64,000 nucleotides of DNA from Streptomyces cinnamoneus (GTDB lineage Bacteria > Actinomycetota > Actinomycetes > Streptomycetales > Streptomycetaceae): NCBI RefSeq assembly GCF_002939475.1, contig NZ_PKFQ01000001.1:5205001-5269000 (forward strand). The letters are read 5' to 3'. Numbering within the stretch: the stretch's first letter is position 1; each line of letters begins with the position of its first letter. Shown one piece after another: positions 1-7,403 of the stretch. The notes under the pieces are model-generated. The model was given only the letters and a program-made list of their open reading frames with translations. It was not told the origin of the DNA and searched no databases. Position numbers and translations under genes: made by a program.

Positions 1-1442
1 ACGGCGAGCAGCTCGTCCACGTCCCAGGGGTCCATGGACACCATGGCGACGATCTGCTGGGCGAGCACGTCCAGCGGATTGGCGGGCACGCGCAGCGACT
101 CGATGGCCCCCTGCCGCATCCGCTCGGTCACCACGGCCGCCTGCACCAGGTCCCCCCGGTACTTGGGGAAGACGACGCCGGTGGACACCGCGCCCACCTG
201 GTGCCCGGCGCGGCCCACCCGCTGGAGCCCGGAGGCCACCGACGGCGGGGACTCGACCTGGACGACCAGGTCGACCGCTCCCATGTCGATGCCCAGCTCC
301 AGGCTGGAGGTGGCGACGACGGCCGGCAGCCGGCCGGCCTTCAGGTCCTCCTCCACCAGCGCCCGCTGCTCCTTGGAGACCGAGCCGTGGTGGGCGCGGG
401 CCAGGACCGCGGGCGCCCCCTTGGCCGGGCCGGAGCCCCCCATCAGCTGGGCGGGGGCGTGGTTCTCGGGCAGGGGCTCGCCGGTGGCCCGCTCGTGGGC
501 GATCTCGTTGAGCCGGTTGCACAGCCGCTCGGCCAGGCGGCGGGAGTTGGCGAAGACGATCGTCGAGCGGTGGGCCTGGACGAGGTCGGCGATGCGCTCC
601 TCCACGTGGGGCCAGATCGACGGCCGTTCCTTGCCGTCACCGCCCTCCTGTACGGGCGAGCCCCCCAGCTCGCCGAGGTCCTCCACGGGCACGACCACCG
701 ACAGGTCGAACTCCTTGCCGGACGGTGGCTGGACGATCTCCACCTTGCGCTGGGGCGACAGATAGCGCGCCACCTCGTCCACCGGGCGGACCGTGGCGGA
801 CAGGCCGATGCGCCGTGCCGGGCGGGCGAGCAGGGTGTCGAGCCGCTCCAGGGACAGGGCGAGGTGGGCGCCGCGCTTGGTGCCCGCCACGGCGTGCACC
901 TCGTCGAGGATGACCGTCTCCACGCCGGTGAGCGCCTCGCGCGCGGCGGAGGTCAGCATCAGGAACAGCGACTCGGGGGTGGTGATCAGGATGTCCGGCG
1001 GCCGGGTGATCAGCGCCCGGCGCTCGGCGGCCGGGGTGTCGCCGGAGCGGATGCCGACGCGGATCTCCGGCTCGGGCAGCCCCAGACGCACGGACTCCTG
1101 GCGGATGCCGGTCAGCGGACTGCGCAGGTTCCGCTCGACGTCCACGGCGAGGGCCTTGAGCGGGGAGACGTACAGCACGCGGCAGCGCTTCTGCCGCTCG
1201 GCGGGCGGCGGGCTGCTGGCCAGCCGGTCCAGCGAGGCGAGGAAGGCGGCCAGGGTCTTGCCGGAGCCCGTGGGCGCGACGACCAGCACGTCGGAGCCGG
1301 CGTCGATCGCCCGCCAGGCCCCCGCCTGGGCGGTGGTGGGCGCGGTGAAGGCCCCCGTGAACCAGGCGCGGGTCGCGGGGGAGAACGAGGCGAGGGCCGC
1401 TGCCGGGTCCTCCGCCGCCTGTGCCGCCTTGTCGTTCGCCAT
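1..1442 (-). CDS. lhr: Lhr-type DEAD/DEAH-box ATP-dependent helicase, N-terminal 480 codons (gene runs off the left edge)
   Basis: Superfamily 2 helicase of the Lhr class, which unwinds DNA or DNA:RNA hybrids during repair. The visible part holds both RecA-like domains: Walker A APTGSGKT near residues 56-63, Walker B/DEVH in ILDEVHAV near residue 190, the SAT motif GLSATVRP shortly after, and the domain-2 end with VASGLQRVGRAGHQ. Full Lhr proteins are about 1,500 residues, so roughly two thirds lies outside the window. The ATG at 1442 was chosen because a promoter-like element ends 7 nt before it and no ribosome binding site is needed. The frame is open to base 1. The family is certain; the exact Lhr subtype (Lhr-core versus long Lhr) cannot be decided from this part. 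Confidence 0.9.
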   Translation of the reverse strand, partial: MANDKAAQAAEDPAAALASFSPATRAWFTGAFTAPTTAQAGAWRAIDAGSDVLVVAPTGSGKTLAAFLASLDRLASSPPPAERQKRCRVLYVSPLKALAVDVERNLRSPLTGIRQESVRLGLPEPEIRVGIRSGDTPAAERRALITRPPDILITTPESLFLMLTSAAREALTGVETVILDEVHAVAGTKRGAHLALSLERLDTLLARPARRIGLSATVRPVDEVARYLSPQRKVEIVQPPSGKEFDLSVVVPVEDLGELGGSPVQEGGDGKERPSIWPHVEERIADLVQAHRSTIVFANSRRLAERLCNRLNEIAHERATGEPLPENHAPAQLMGGSGPAKGAPAVLARAHHGSVSKEQRALVEEDLKAGRLPAVVATSSLELGIDMGAVDLVVQVESPPSVASGLQRVGRAGHQVGAVSTGVVFPKYRGDLVQAAVVTERMRQGAIESLRVPANPLDVLAQQIVAMVSMDPWDVDELLA

Positions 1443-1449
1443 GCCCCCC

Positions 1450-1472
1450 ATCGTGCACCGCACCACTGACAA
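1450..1472 (-). promoter_or_regulatory. Candidate PafBC-type (RecA-NDp) DNA-damage promoter of the lhr helicase
   Basis: Reading on the minus strand, TTGTCAGTG (1472-1464) is followed by 8 nt and CACGAT (1455-1450). The mycobacterial RecA-NDp consensus is TTGTCRGTG-N8-TAnnnT; the upstream block matches fully and the -10 matches except for its first base. The expected start of transcription falls on or next to the ATG at 1442, so the message should be leaderless. Confidence 0.7.
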
Positions 1473-1554
1473 TGCCCCGGACACGCTGGTCAGCCGTGCT
1501 TTCGGGGGGTGTCAGGGGCCGCCCGAGGGGGCCGGCCGGCGGCTTCTCGGGGGG

Positions 1555-2475
1555 TCAGACGGGCCGCCCGTGGGCCCGCAGGGTGAGGAGGGCGTCGAGG
1601 GTGACCATCGGCCGGCACTCGAGGGTGGTGCCCGGCGCCCAGGCGCGCCACCGGATCGGCCAGCCGCCGTCCTCCTCCTGGGCGGCGGCCAGGAAGTCCA
1701 GCGAGCGTTCCATCTCCGCGTCCGTGAACCAGGCCCGGGCCACCGAGCCGGGCGTCCGCGCGAAGTCGTGCGGGAAGTGGTACTCGCCGGGCGCGTACCC
1801 CTCGGGCAGGGGGTGGTCCGTCGTCCGCTCCGGGTCCACGACGGCCAGCCGCTGCTCCCGCACCGCCCGGCCCAGCCGTTCGGCCGCCTCCTCCGCGCGC
1901 CGGCGGTCCGGCGCCCCGTCGAGGAAGGCGACGGCGGCCTCCACCTCGTAGGGATGGGTCCGGGCCCCGCTGCCGAGGGCCTCCACGGCGGACCAGCAGA
2001 AGTCGGTGGCCCTGAACAGCCACGCGTGCCAGACCTCGTTGCGGTGCAGCAGGCCCACGACGGGGCCGGTGGCGAGCAGGTCGCTCGGCGGGTCGTCCAC
2101 CACCGGGATCCAGGGGGCCGCCGGGTAGCCCCGCAGCGAGGGGTGGAGCGCGGGCAGCGCGCCGTCCGGGGTGGAGACCGCCGTGAGGTAGCGGCACACG
2201 GGCTCCATGCGCCGGTCCCGGCAGCGGCCGATCTCGTCGAGGACGCGCAGCGCGTGCGCGGTGTGCAGCGGCTGGCTCACCGGACCGCGCAGATCGGGCT
2301 CCAGGGCGTGCCCGTACCCCCCGTCGGCCCCGAGGTAGGCGGTCAGCGCCGCCTCGACGGCGTCGGGGCCGCCGCCGAGGAAGTGGTAGGCGAATCTGCG
2401 CTGCTCCAGGACGCGGGCGGTGAGCCACACGAAGTGCTCTGCGCGGGCGACGGCTGATGCTCCGGAGGGGGCCAT
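1555..2475 (-). CDS. Prenyltransferase/squalene-cyclase-fold-like protein of unknown function
   Basis: A 306-residue soluble protein without signal peptide or membrane segment. Two repeats of the type seen in alpha/alpha-toroid proteins are visible: DGGYGHALEPDLR near residue 50 and EEDGGWPIRW near residue 270. These resemble the QW-like motifs of squalene cyclases and prenyltransferase beta subunits, but no catalytic DXDD motif is seen. I therefore call a fold resemblance, not an enzyme activity. The ATG at 2475 begins MAPSG; the open frame continues upstream to 2853, but that extension has atypical composition and would run through the divergent DUF3046 gene. It lies between lhr (same strand, separate promoter) and that divergent small gene. 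Confidence 0.75.
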   Translation of the reverse strand: MAPSGASAVARAEHFVWLTARVLEQRRFAYHFLGGGPDAVEAALTAYLGADGGYGHALEPDLRGPVSQPLHTAHALRVLDEIGRCRDRRMEPVCRYLTAVSTPDGALPALHPSLRGYPAAPWIPVVDDPPSDLLATGPVVGLLHRNEVWHAWLFRATDFCWSAVEALGSGARTHPYEVEAAVAFLDGAPDRRRAEEAAERLGRAVREQRLAVVDPERTTDHPLPEGYAPGEYHFPHDFARTPGSVARAWFTDAEMERSLDFLAAAQEEDGGWPIRWRAWAPGTTLECRPMVTLDALLTLRAHGRPV

Positions 2476-2555
2476 GGACAAGACCGTAGGGTGCGCGGCG
2501 CCCCCGGTCAGCGGCTCGTGCGCGGCTGCACTCTCAGGGGCGGGATACTTGGCCC

Positions 2556-2750
2556 ATGCGGTTGACGGTCTTCTGGCAGCGGATGGCGGACTATTTCGGC
2601 GAGTCCTACGCCGACTCCTTCGCGCGCGATCATGTGATGTCCGAACTCGGCGGGAGGACCGTGCACCAGGCGCTGGACGCCGGGTGGAACGCCAAGGACG
2701 TGTGGCGCGCGGTGTGCAGGGCCCTGGAGGTCCCCGAGGACCGTCGCTGA
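2556..2750 (+). CDS. DUF3046 domain protein
   Basis: A 64-residue protein matching the actinobacterial DUF3046 family, which is typically found close to recA-recX as here. Visible family features are the N-terminal MRLTVFWQRM, a central HVMSELGGRTVHQALDAG stretch and the closing VWRAVCRALEVPEDRR. Function is unknown. The sequence GATACT at 2544-2549 lies six bases before the ATG, so it is probably translated from a leaderless mRNA. It is divergent from the gene at 1555-2475. Confidence 0.85.
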   Translation: MRLTVFWQRMADYFGESYADSFARDHVMSELGGRTVHQALDAGWNAKDVWRAVCRALEVPEDRR

Positions 2751-2901
2751 CCGGGCGGCGGTCCGCCGCGATGACGGACGGGCGCGGGGCCGAACGGGTG
2801 ATCCGGGCTCCGGCCCCAAGGGCCGGGACAGCGGGCGGGCGGGGCCGGAACATGCCGGACTCGCCCGTTCCTCATGTCGTGGGATAGGTCACACTTGCCC
2901 C

Positions 2902-4089
2902 GTGGCAGCGACAGACGACTCCGCCCCGGACAGTCCACGATCCCGTCGGTCCGACGACGCGCACATGCCTCGCTGGCTGCCGCGCGCGGTGGTGACGACG
3001 CTCGCCCTCTTCGCCTGCTTCCAACTGGCCGCCTGGGCCTTCCACCAGCTCATCGGCCTCTTCATCAACATTCTGATCGCGTTCTTCCTGGCGCTGGCCG
3101 TCGAGCCGGCCGTCGACCGGCTGTCCGCGCGCGGCATGCGCCGGGGGCTGGCGACGGGGCTGGTCTTCCTCGGGGTGGCCGCCGTCTTCGTCGGCTTCTT
3201 CACGCTGATGGGGTCGGTGCTCGCTGGGCAGATCCAGACCATGGTGCAGGAGTTCCCCTCCTACCTCGACTCCGTGATCAACTGGGTCAACCGGTCGTTC
3301 CACACCCGCTTCTCCCGGGTCCAGGTCCAGGAGAGCGTGCTGCACTCCGACTGGCTGCAGAGGTACGTGCGCAACAGCGCCAGCGGGGTGCTGGACGTCT
3401 CCGCGACCGTCATCGGCGGGCTCTTCCAGGCACTGACCGTGGCGCTCTTCTCCTTCTACTTCGCGGCGGACGGCCCCCGGCTGCGCCGCGCCCTGTGCTC
3501 GGTCCTGCCTCCCCAGCGCCAGGCCGACGTGCTGCGCGCCTGGGAGCTCGCGGTCTCCAAGACCGGCGGCTATATCTACTCGCGCGCCCTGATGGCGCTG
3601 TTCTCCGGCATCGCGCACTACGTCGTGCTGGAGATCCTGGGCGTGCCCTACGCCCCGGCGCTGGCGGTCTGGGTCGGCCTGGTGTCGCAGTTCATCCCGA
3701 CCATCGGCACCTACCTCGCGGGTGCGCTGCCGGTGCTGATCGCCTTCACGGTCAACCCCTGGTACGCGGTGTGGGTGCTGGTCTTCGTCGTGGTCTACCA
3801 GCAGTTCGAGAACTACCTGCTGCAGCCGCGGATCACCGCCAAGACCGTCGACATCCACCCGGCCGTCGCCTTCGGCTCGGTGGTCGCCGGCGCCGCGCTG
3901 CTGGGCGCGGTGGGCGCGCTGATCGCGATCCCGGTGACCGCGACGCTCCAGGCGTTCCTGGGCGTGTACGTGAAGCGGTACGAGGTCGCGGACGACGCGG
4001 ACGAGCCCCGGGCCGGCAGACGCGGCAGGGGCGGCAGGGACCGTCCGTCGCTCCTCTCGCGGCTGATCAAGGCTCTGCGAAGGGGCTGA
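2902..4089 (+). CDS. AI-2E family transporter (PerM/YdiK-like integral membrane protein)
   Basis: A 395-residue polytopic membrane protein of the AI-2E transporter family. Hydrophobic segments occur near residues 30-75, 80-105 and in four or more helices between 175 and 360, in the usual family pattern: two or three N-terminal helices, a long periplasm-like loop (about 105-170), then a C-terminal helical bundle. The loop ends before a segment with the recognisable GVPYAPALAVWVGLVSQFIP. The charged C-terminal tail (RAGRRGRGGRDR) is cytoplasmic by the positive-inside rule. GTG at 2902 is the start. Substrates of most members are unknown, so the family name should not be read as proof of AI-2 export. 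Confidence 0.85.
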   Translation: MAATDDSAPDSPRSRRSDDAHMPRWLPRAVVTTLALFACFQLAAWAFHQLIGLFINILIAFFLALAVEPAVDRLSARGMRRGLATGLVFLGVAAVFVGFFTLMGSVLAGQIQTMVQEFPSYLDSVINWVNRSFHTRFSRVQVQESVLHSDWLQRYVRNSASGVLDVSATVIGGLFQALTVALFSFYFAADGPRLRRALCSVLPPQRQADVLRAWELAVSKTGGYIYSRALMALFSGIAHYVVLEILGVPYAPALAVWVGLVSQFIPTIGTYLAGALPVLIAFTVNPWYAVWVLVFVVVYQQFENYLLQPRITAKTVDIHPAVAFGSVVAGAALLGAVGALIAIPVTATLQAFLGVYVKRYEVADDADEPRAGRRGRGGRDRPSLLSRLIKALRRG

Positions 4090-4121
4090 CGCGGGGCGCG
4101 CGGAGGGGCGGCGCGGCGCGC

Positions 4122-4150
4122 TTGACAGCAAATTCGAACATCCATTCTTA
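4122..4150 (+). promoter_or_regulatory. LexA-controlled recA promoter with SOS box
   Basis: A -35 hexamer TTGACA (4122-4127) is followed after 17 nt by a weak -10 TTCTTA (4145-4150). Between and overlapping them is GAACATCCATTC (4136-4147), which fits the actinobacterial SOS box GAAC-N4-GTTC except for one base in the right half. This placement would let LexA block RNA polymerase. The same box is what I recall being described for recA of other Streptomyces. Confidence 0.8.
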
Positions 4151-4177
4151 TGGGTGTCCCGGTGCGGTGGAGCCGAG

Positions 4178-4186
4178 TTATCCACA
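4178..4186 (+). promoter_or_regulatory. DnaA box (TTATCCACA) in the recA leader region
   Basis: TTATCCACA is a perfect match to the classical bacterial DnaA box; the Streptomyces preferred form is TTGTCCACA. It lies between the SOS-type promoter and the second recA promoter. A single nonamer can occur by chance, although AT-rich nonamers are rare in this GC-rich DNA. Confidence 0.5.
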
Positions 4187-4209
4187 GGCCGGGGCGACGC
4201 CCGGGCGCA

Positions 4210-4232
4210 TTGTCAGTGGCAGGCGTTAGCGT
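4210..4232 (+). promoter_or_regulatory. PafBC-type (RecA-NDp) LexA-independent recA promoter
   Basis: TTGTCAGTG (4210-4218), 8 nt, TAGCGT (4227-4232): a full match to the TTGTCRGTG-N8-TAnnnT consensus of the mycobacterial LexA-independent damage promoters driven by PafBC. The predicted transcript starts near 4239, leaving a leader of roughly 37 nt to the recA ATG. Confidence 0.85.
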
Positions 4233-4275
4233 CGTGGACGTGAAGCGATCGACTCAAGCAAACCGGGTGGAACCC

Positions 4276-5397
4276 ATGGCAGGCACCGACCGCGAGAAGG
4301 CGCTGGACGCCGCGCTCGCACAGATTGAACGGCAATTCGGCAAGGGCGCCGTGATGCGCCTGGGCGACCGGCCGAACGAGCCGATCGAGGTCATCCCCAC
4401 CGGGTCGACCGCTCTCGACGTCGCTCTCGGCGTCGGCGGCCTGCCGCGCGGCCGCGTGGTGGAGGTCTACGGACCGGAGTCCTCCGGTAAGACCACCCTC
4501 ACCCTGCACGCGGTGGCCAACGCGCAGAAGGCGGGCGGCACGGTCGCCTTCGTCGACGCCGAGCACGCGCTCGACCCGGAGTACGCCCGAGCCCTGGGCG
4601 TCGACACGGACAACCTCATCCTCTCCCAGCCGGACACGGGCGAGCAGGCGCTGGAGATCGTGGACATGCTGGTCCGCTCCGGCGCCCTCGACCTGATCGT
4701 CATCGACTCCGTCGCCGCCCTGGTGCCGCGCGCGGAGATCGAGGGCGAGATGGGCGACTCCCACGTCGGCCTCCAGGCCCGGCTGATGAGCCAGGCGCTG
4801 CGCAAGATCACCAGTGCGCTCAACCAGTCCAAGACCACCGCGATCTTCATCAACCAGCTCCGCGAGAAGATCGGCGTCATGTTCGGCTCGCCGGAGACCA
4901 CGACCGGTGGCCGGGCGCTGAAGTTCTACGCCTCGGTGCGTCTCGACATCCGCCGCATCGAGACCCTCAAGGACGGCACGGAGGCGGTGGGCAACCGCAC
5001 CCGCGTCAAGGTCGTCAAGAACAAGGTCTCGCCGCCCTTCAAGCAGGCCGAGTTCGACATCCTCTACGGCCAGGGCATCAGCCGCGAGGGTGGCCTGATC
5101 GACATGGGCGTGGAGCACGGCTTCATCCGCAAGGCCGGTGCCTGGTACACCTACGAGGGCGACCAGCTGGGCCAGGGCAAGGAGAACGCCCGCAACTTCC
5201 TCAAGGACAATCCCGACCTCGCCAACGAGATCGAGAAGAAGATCAAGGAGAAGCTGGGCGTCGGCGTCAAGCCCGAGGAGGCGGCCGGCGAGACCGGCGC
5301 GGACGCGGCGGGTGCCGCCGCGGGCGAGCCCGCCAAGTCGGTGCCCGCCCCGGCGAAGTCCGCCGGGAAGGCCGCCAAGGCCGCGGCCAAGAGCTAG
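4276..5397 (+). CDS. recA: Recombinase RecA
   Basis: ATP-dependent strand-exchange protein and co-protease for LexA cleavage. 373 residues, the usual Streptomyces length. P-loop GPESSGKT at residues 66-73, the core LIVIDSVAALVPRAEIEGE, the L2-region stretch FINQLREKIGVMFG, and an Ala/Lys/Glu-rich disordered tail after about residue 330, as in other Streptomyces RecA. The ATG at 4276 gives the standard N-terminus MAGTDREKALDAAL; a GGTGG sequence at 4266-4270 may serve as ribosome binding site. The frame is open upstream to 4150 but that part is the promoter region. recX follows 6 nt after the stop, forming the classical recA-recX operon. Two promoters are visible upstream. Confidence 0.98.
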   Translation: MAGTDREKALDAALAQIERQFGKGAVMRLGDRPNEPIEVIPTGSTALDVALGVGGLPRGRVVEVYGPESSGKTTLTLHAVANAQKAGGTVAFVDAEHALDPEYARALGVDTDNLILSQPDTGEQALEIVDMLVRSGALDLIVIDSVAALVPRAEIEGEMGDSHVGLQARLMSQALRKITSALNQSKTTAIFINQLREKIGVMFGSPETTTGGRALKFYASVRLDIRRIETLKDGTEAVGNRTRVKVVKNKVSPPFKQAEFDILYGQGISREGGLIDMGVEHGFIRKAGAWYTYEGDQLGQGKENARNFLKDNPDLANEIEKKIKEKLGVGVKPEEAAGETGADAAGAAAGEPAKSVPAPAKSAGKAAKAAAKS

Positions 5398-5403
5398 CCC
5401 GCC

Positions 5404-6033
5404 GTGTCCGGTTCCCAGGCGTGGCCCGGCGACGGGCCAGGGCCACGCGATGCGAGCGAGCCGCGTGCGGACGACCGTACGGGCGGTGGTGCCCTGTCCC
5501 CGTCGAGGGCCGGGGACGGAGCGCCGCCGCCACCGGAGGAGCAGGCGCGGGCGATCTGCCTGCGCCTGCTCACCGGATCCCCGCGGACACGCCGGCAACT
5601 GGCCGAAGCACTGGCCAAGCGCGGGATATCCGACGAGGTCGCCGAGGAGGTGCTGTCCCGGTTCGAGGACGTGGGCCTGATCGACGACGCCGCCTTCGCC
5701 GGCGCGTGGGTGGAGTCCCGGCACCGCGGCCGCGGGCTGGCCCGTCGCGCCTTGGCGCGTGAGCTGCGCACCAAGGGGGTGGATGCGACGCTGATCGACG
5801 AGGCGGTCGGCCAGCTGGACGCCGAGCAAGAGGAGCGCACGGCCCGGGAGCTGGTCGAGCGCAAGCTGCGCTCGACGCGCGGCCTGGACCGCGAGAAGCG
5901 CATCCGCCGCCTCGCCGGGATGCTGGCCCGCAAGGGCTACTCCGAGGGCCTCGCCCTGCGCGTGGTGCGCCGCGCGCTGGAGGAGGAGGGCGACGACCCC
6001 GAGCTGCTGGAGTGGTATCTGCCGGAGGGCTAG
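5404..6033 (+). CDS. recX: RecA regulator RecX
   Basis: RecX binds RecA filaments and limits their activity. 209 residues; the first 45 are a Pro/Gly/Asp-rich extension typical of Streptomyces RecX, then three helical repeats beginning at EEQARAICLRLLTGSPRTR. Typical motifs are present: VLSRFEDVGLIDDAAFAGAW and the repeat-3 segment RLAGMLARKGYSEGLALRV. GTG at 5404 is the first start after the recA stop (5395-5397), so the two are almost certainly cotranscribed. It ends just before a repeat-rich, convergent intergenic region. Confidence 0.93.
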   Translation: MSGSQAWPGDGPGPRDASEPRADDRTGGGALSPSRAGDGAPPPPEEQARAICLRLLTGSPRTRRQLAEALAKRGISDEVAEEVLSRFEDVGLIDDAAFAGAWVESRHRGRGLARRALARELRTKGVDATLIDEAVGQLDAEQEERTARELVERKLRSTRGLDREKRIRRLAGMLARKGYSEGLALRVVRRALEEEGDDPELLEWYLPEG

Positions 6034-6118
6034 GGGCGTCCGACGGGGCGCACGGGCCCTGCCGTTCCCCGGCTACCGCCGGGAGGTTCCCCCAGCGCCA
6101 GACGCCGCTCGCTGGTCC
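6034..6118 (+). repeat. Dispersed repeat copy downstream of recX
   Basis: From the recX stop onward the pattern tagggg, CCGACGGG, CGGGCCCTGC, GCTACCGC, GGAGG, GCGCC and GACGCCGC occurs in this order. The same series of blocks with intervening differences recurs directly behind the NUDIX-regulator stop at 54878-54950. No open frame continues through it on the plus strand. Confidence 0.55.
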
Positions 6119-6140
6119 GCGAAGATCCACCGGACATGCC

Positions 6141-6253
6141 CCGGGGGGTGCCCTGGGGATGAGTCCGGGCCGTGGTTCCCCTTCGCCGTCGCCGGGATGT
6201 GCCCCGGCGCCGGATACGCCACGGCCCGGGCTGATCCCTAAGGCACGCCCCGG
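6141..6253. repeat. Long imperfect palindrome between convergent recX and rhodanese genes
   Basis: Bases 6141-6175 and 6219-6253 are inverted copies of each other over about 35 bp with only a few mismatches (both arms include CCGGGCCGTGG at the inner end). The 43-bp centre contains a second hairpin, GCCGGG and CCCCGGC around 6191-6207. The right arm encodes the last residues of the rhodanese gene. It could act as a bidirectional transcription barrier, or be a small mobile repeat. Confidence 0.75.
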
Positions 6254-6660
6254 CCCGGCCCTGCCGCTCCCGCCGCCCCCGCCCCGGGGGAGAGCACCGG
6301 CAGCCCCGCTGCGCGCCAGGCCTGGAAACCGCCCACCACGTCCGTCGCCCGGTGCAGTCCCAGGCGGTGCAGGGACACCGCGGCCAGCGACGAGGCGTAG
6401 CCCTCGTCGCAGAGCACGATCACCCACAAGCCGTGGCTCGTGGCCTGCGCCGCCCGGTGGTCGCAGGCCGGGTCCAGCCGCCACTCCAGCTCGTTGCGCT
6501 CCACGACGAGTGCGCCGGGGATCGTGCCGTCGCGCTCCCGCAGCGCCGCATAGCGGATGTCGACCAGCAGCCCCCCGTCGGCCTGCGCGGCGGCGGCCCC
6601 TGCCGGGCTCAGCCGGTCGAGGCCGGCGCGGGCGGCGGTCAGCAGTTCCTCGATCCTCAT
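6238..6660 (-). CDS. Rhodanese-like sulfurtransferase domain protein
   Basis: A 140-residue single rhodanese domain. The signature segments are LLVDIRY near residue 31, GTIPGALVVERNELEW near 45-60, and the active-site loop CDEGYAS with the putative catalytic cysteine at residue 84, followed by the GFQAWRAAGLPV C-terminal motif. Such enzymes move sulfane sulfur from thiosulfate or persulfides to acceptors. Its ATG (6660-6658) overlaps the stop of the cysteine dioxygenase-like gene in an ATGA junction, so translation is coupled and the protein probably handles sulfur released from cysteine sulfinate metabolism. An alternative upstream start within the previous gene is possible but unlikely. Confidence 0.9.
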   Translation of the reverse strand: MRIEELLTAARAGLDRLSPAGAAAAQADGGLLVDIRYAALRERDGTIPGALVVERNELEWRLDPACDHRAAQATSHGLWVIVLCDEGYASSLAAVSLHRLGLHRATDVVGGFQAWRAAGLPVLSPGAGAAGAAGPGRGVP

Positions 6661-7208
6661 CCCCACTCCTCCGGCCACTCCACCTGCTCCAGCCGCAGCA
6701 CCTGCCCCGTGCGGCCGTAACGCCGCATCATCGGCAACGGCGGGTAGTAGGCGTGCACGGACACCGCGTGCTCCGTGGGGGAGGTGTTGAACACCTGGTG
6801 CACATGGTGCGGACCGAAGGCCCGGCCGTCGCCGCCGGTGAGCCGTCGCTCGCGGTCGACGCCGTCCGCCAGCTCCAGCACCTTCCAGCCCTCCGTGGGC
6901 AGTTGCGCCGCCAGCGACTGCTCGGTCAGCCCTCCGGCGGCCGCGGCGAACGCGCCGTGCGAGCCGCCGTGGTCGTGCCAGCCGGTGCCGGCCCCCGGTG
7001 GCCAGCCGATCAGCCAGGCCTCACTCCCGCCCGGCCCCTCCAGCCGGATCCAGGTCCGCCCTTCGGGGTCGAGGGGCAGCGCCGCGACGAGTTCGGCGTC
7101 GGCGGCCGTCCGCCGGACGAAAGCGAGGAGCTCGGCCTCCGAGGGGGCGCTCTGGGGGGCGAGGGATGCCTGGCAGGAGGACGTGGAAGTGCGTACGCGG
7201 AAAGACAC
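6657..7208 (-). CDS. Cysteine dioxygenase-like cupin protein
   Basis: A 183-residue cupin of the cysteine dioxygenase family, which oxidises L-cysteine to cysteine sulfinate with non-haem iron. The metal motif is GWHDHGGSHGAF with histidines at about residues 78 and 80; a third histidine is in FGPHHVHQVFN near 133-138, and the C-terminal SVHAYYPPLPMM is typical of bacterial members. GTG at 7208 is the start. The downstream rhodanese gene overlaps by 4 nt. Seventy-five bases upstream ends a Cys-rich leader peptide (7284-7370), which suggests that expression responds to cysteine supply. Family assignment is strong; substrate is inferred. Confidence 0.88.
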   Translation of the reverse strand: MSFRVRTSTSSCQASLAPQSAPSEAELLAFVRRTAADAELVAALPLDPEGRTWIRLEGPGGSEAWLIGWPPGAGTGWHDHGGSHGAFAAAAGGLTEQSLAAQLPTEGWKVLELADGVDRERRLTGGDGRAFGPHHVHQVFNTSPTEHAVSVHAYYPPLPMMRRYGRTGQVLRLEQVEWPEEWG

Positions 7209-7283
7209 GATGACCGTCCTGAGTGATCGCGAAGGAGCGCGCGCGGCGCTCAGCGCCCGGCAGCGCGCGGGAGGAAAGGCGGA

Positions 7284-7370
7284 TCAACAGGACGGACGAC
7301 AGACGCAGCCCGCGTAGCGGACGAGGTCCAGATGGACCCTCCGCCAGAAGCGCAAGCCGGTGTCAGTCAC
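7284..7370 (-). CDS. Cys-rich leader peptide (28 aa), candidate cysteine-responsive attenuator
   Basis: A GTG at 7370, preceded by the ribosome binding site-like CCGGAGC, opens a 28-codon frame ending in TGA at 7284. The peptide contains RRVHLDLVRY followed by GCVCRPSC and the stop: three Cys codons among the last seven. The R-x-H-x-D-L-x-R core is the hallmark of short leader peptides in front of actinobacterial sulfur genes. The frame begins 33 nt after the monooxygenase stop and ends 75 nt before the cysteine dioxygenase-like gene. Ribosome pausing at Cys codons when cysteine is scarce would couple leader translation to downstream expression; the direction of control is inference. Confidence 0.8.
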   Translation of the reverse strand: MTDTGLRFWRRVHLDLVRYAGCVCRPSC

Positions 7371-7403
7371 GCTCCGGAGTCAACCATGCGCTCCAACGGC
7401 CGG

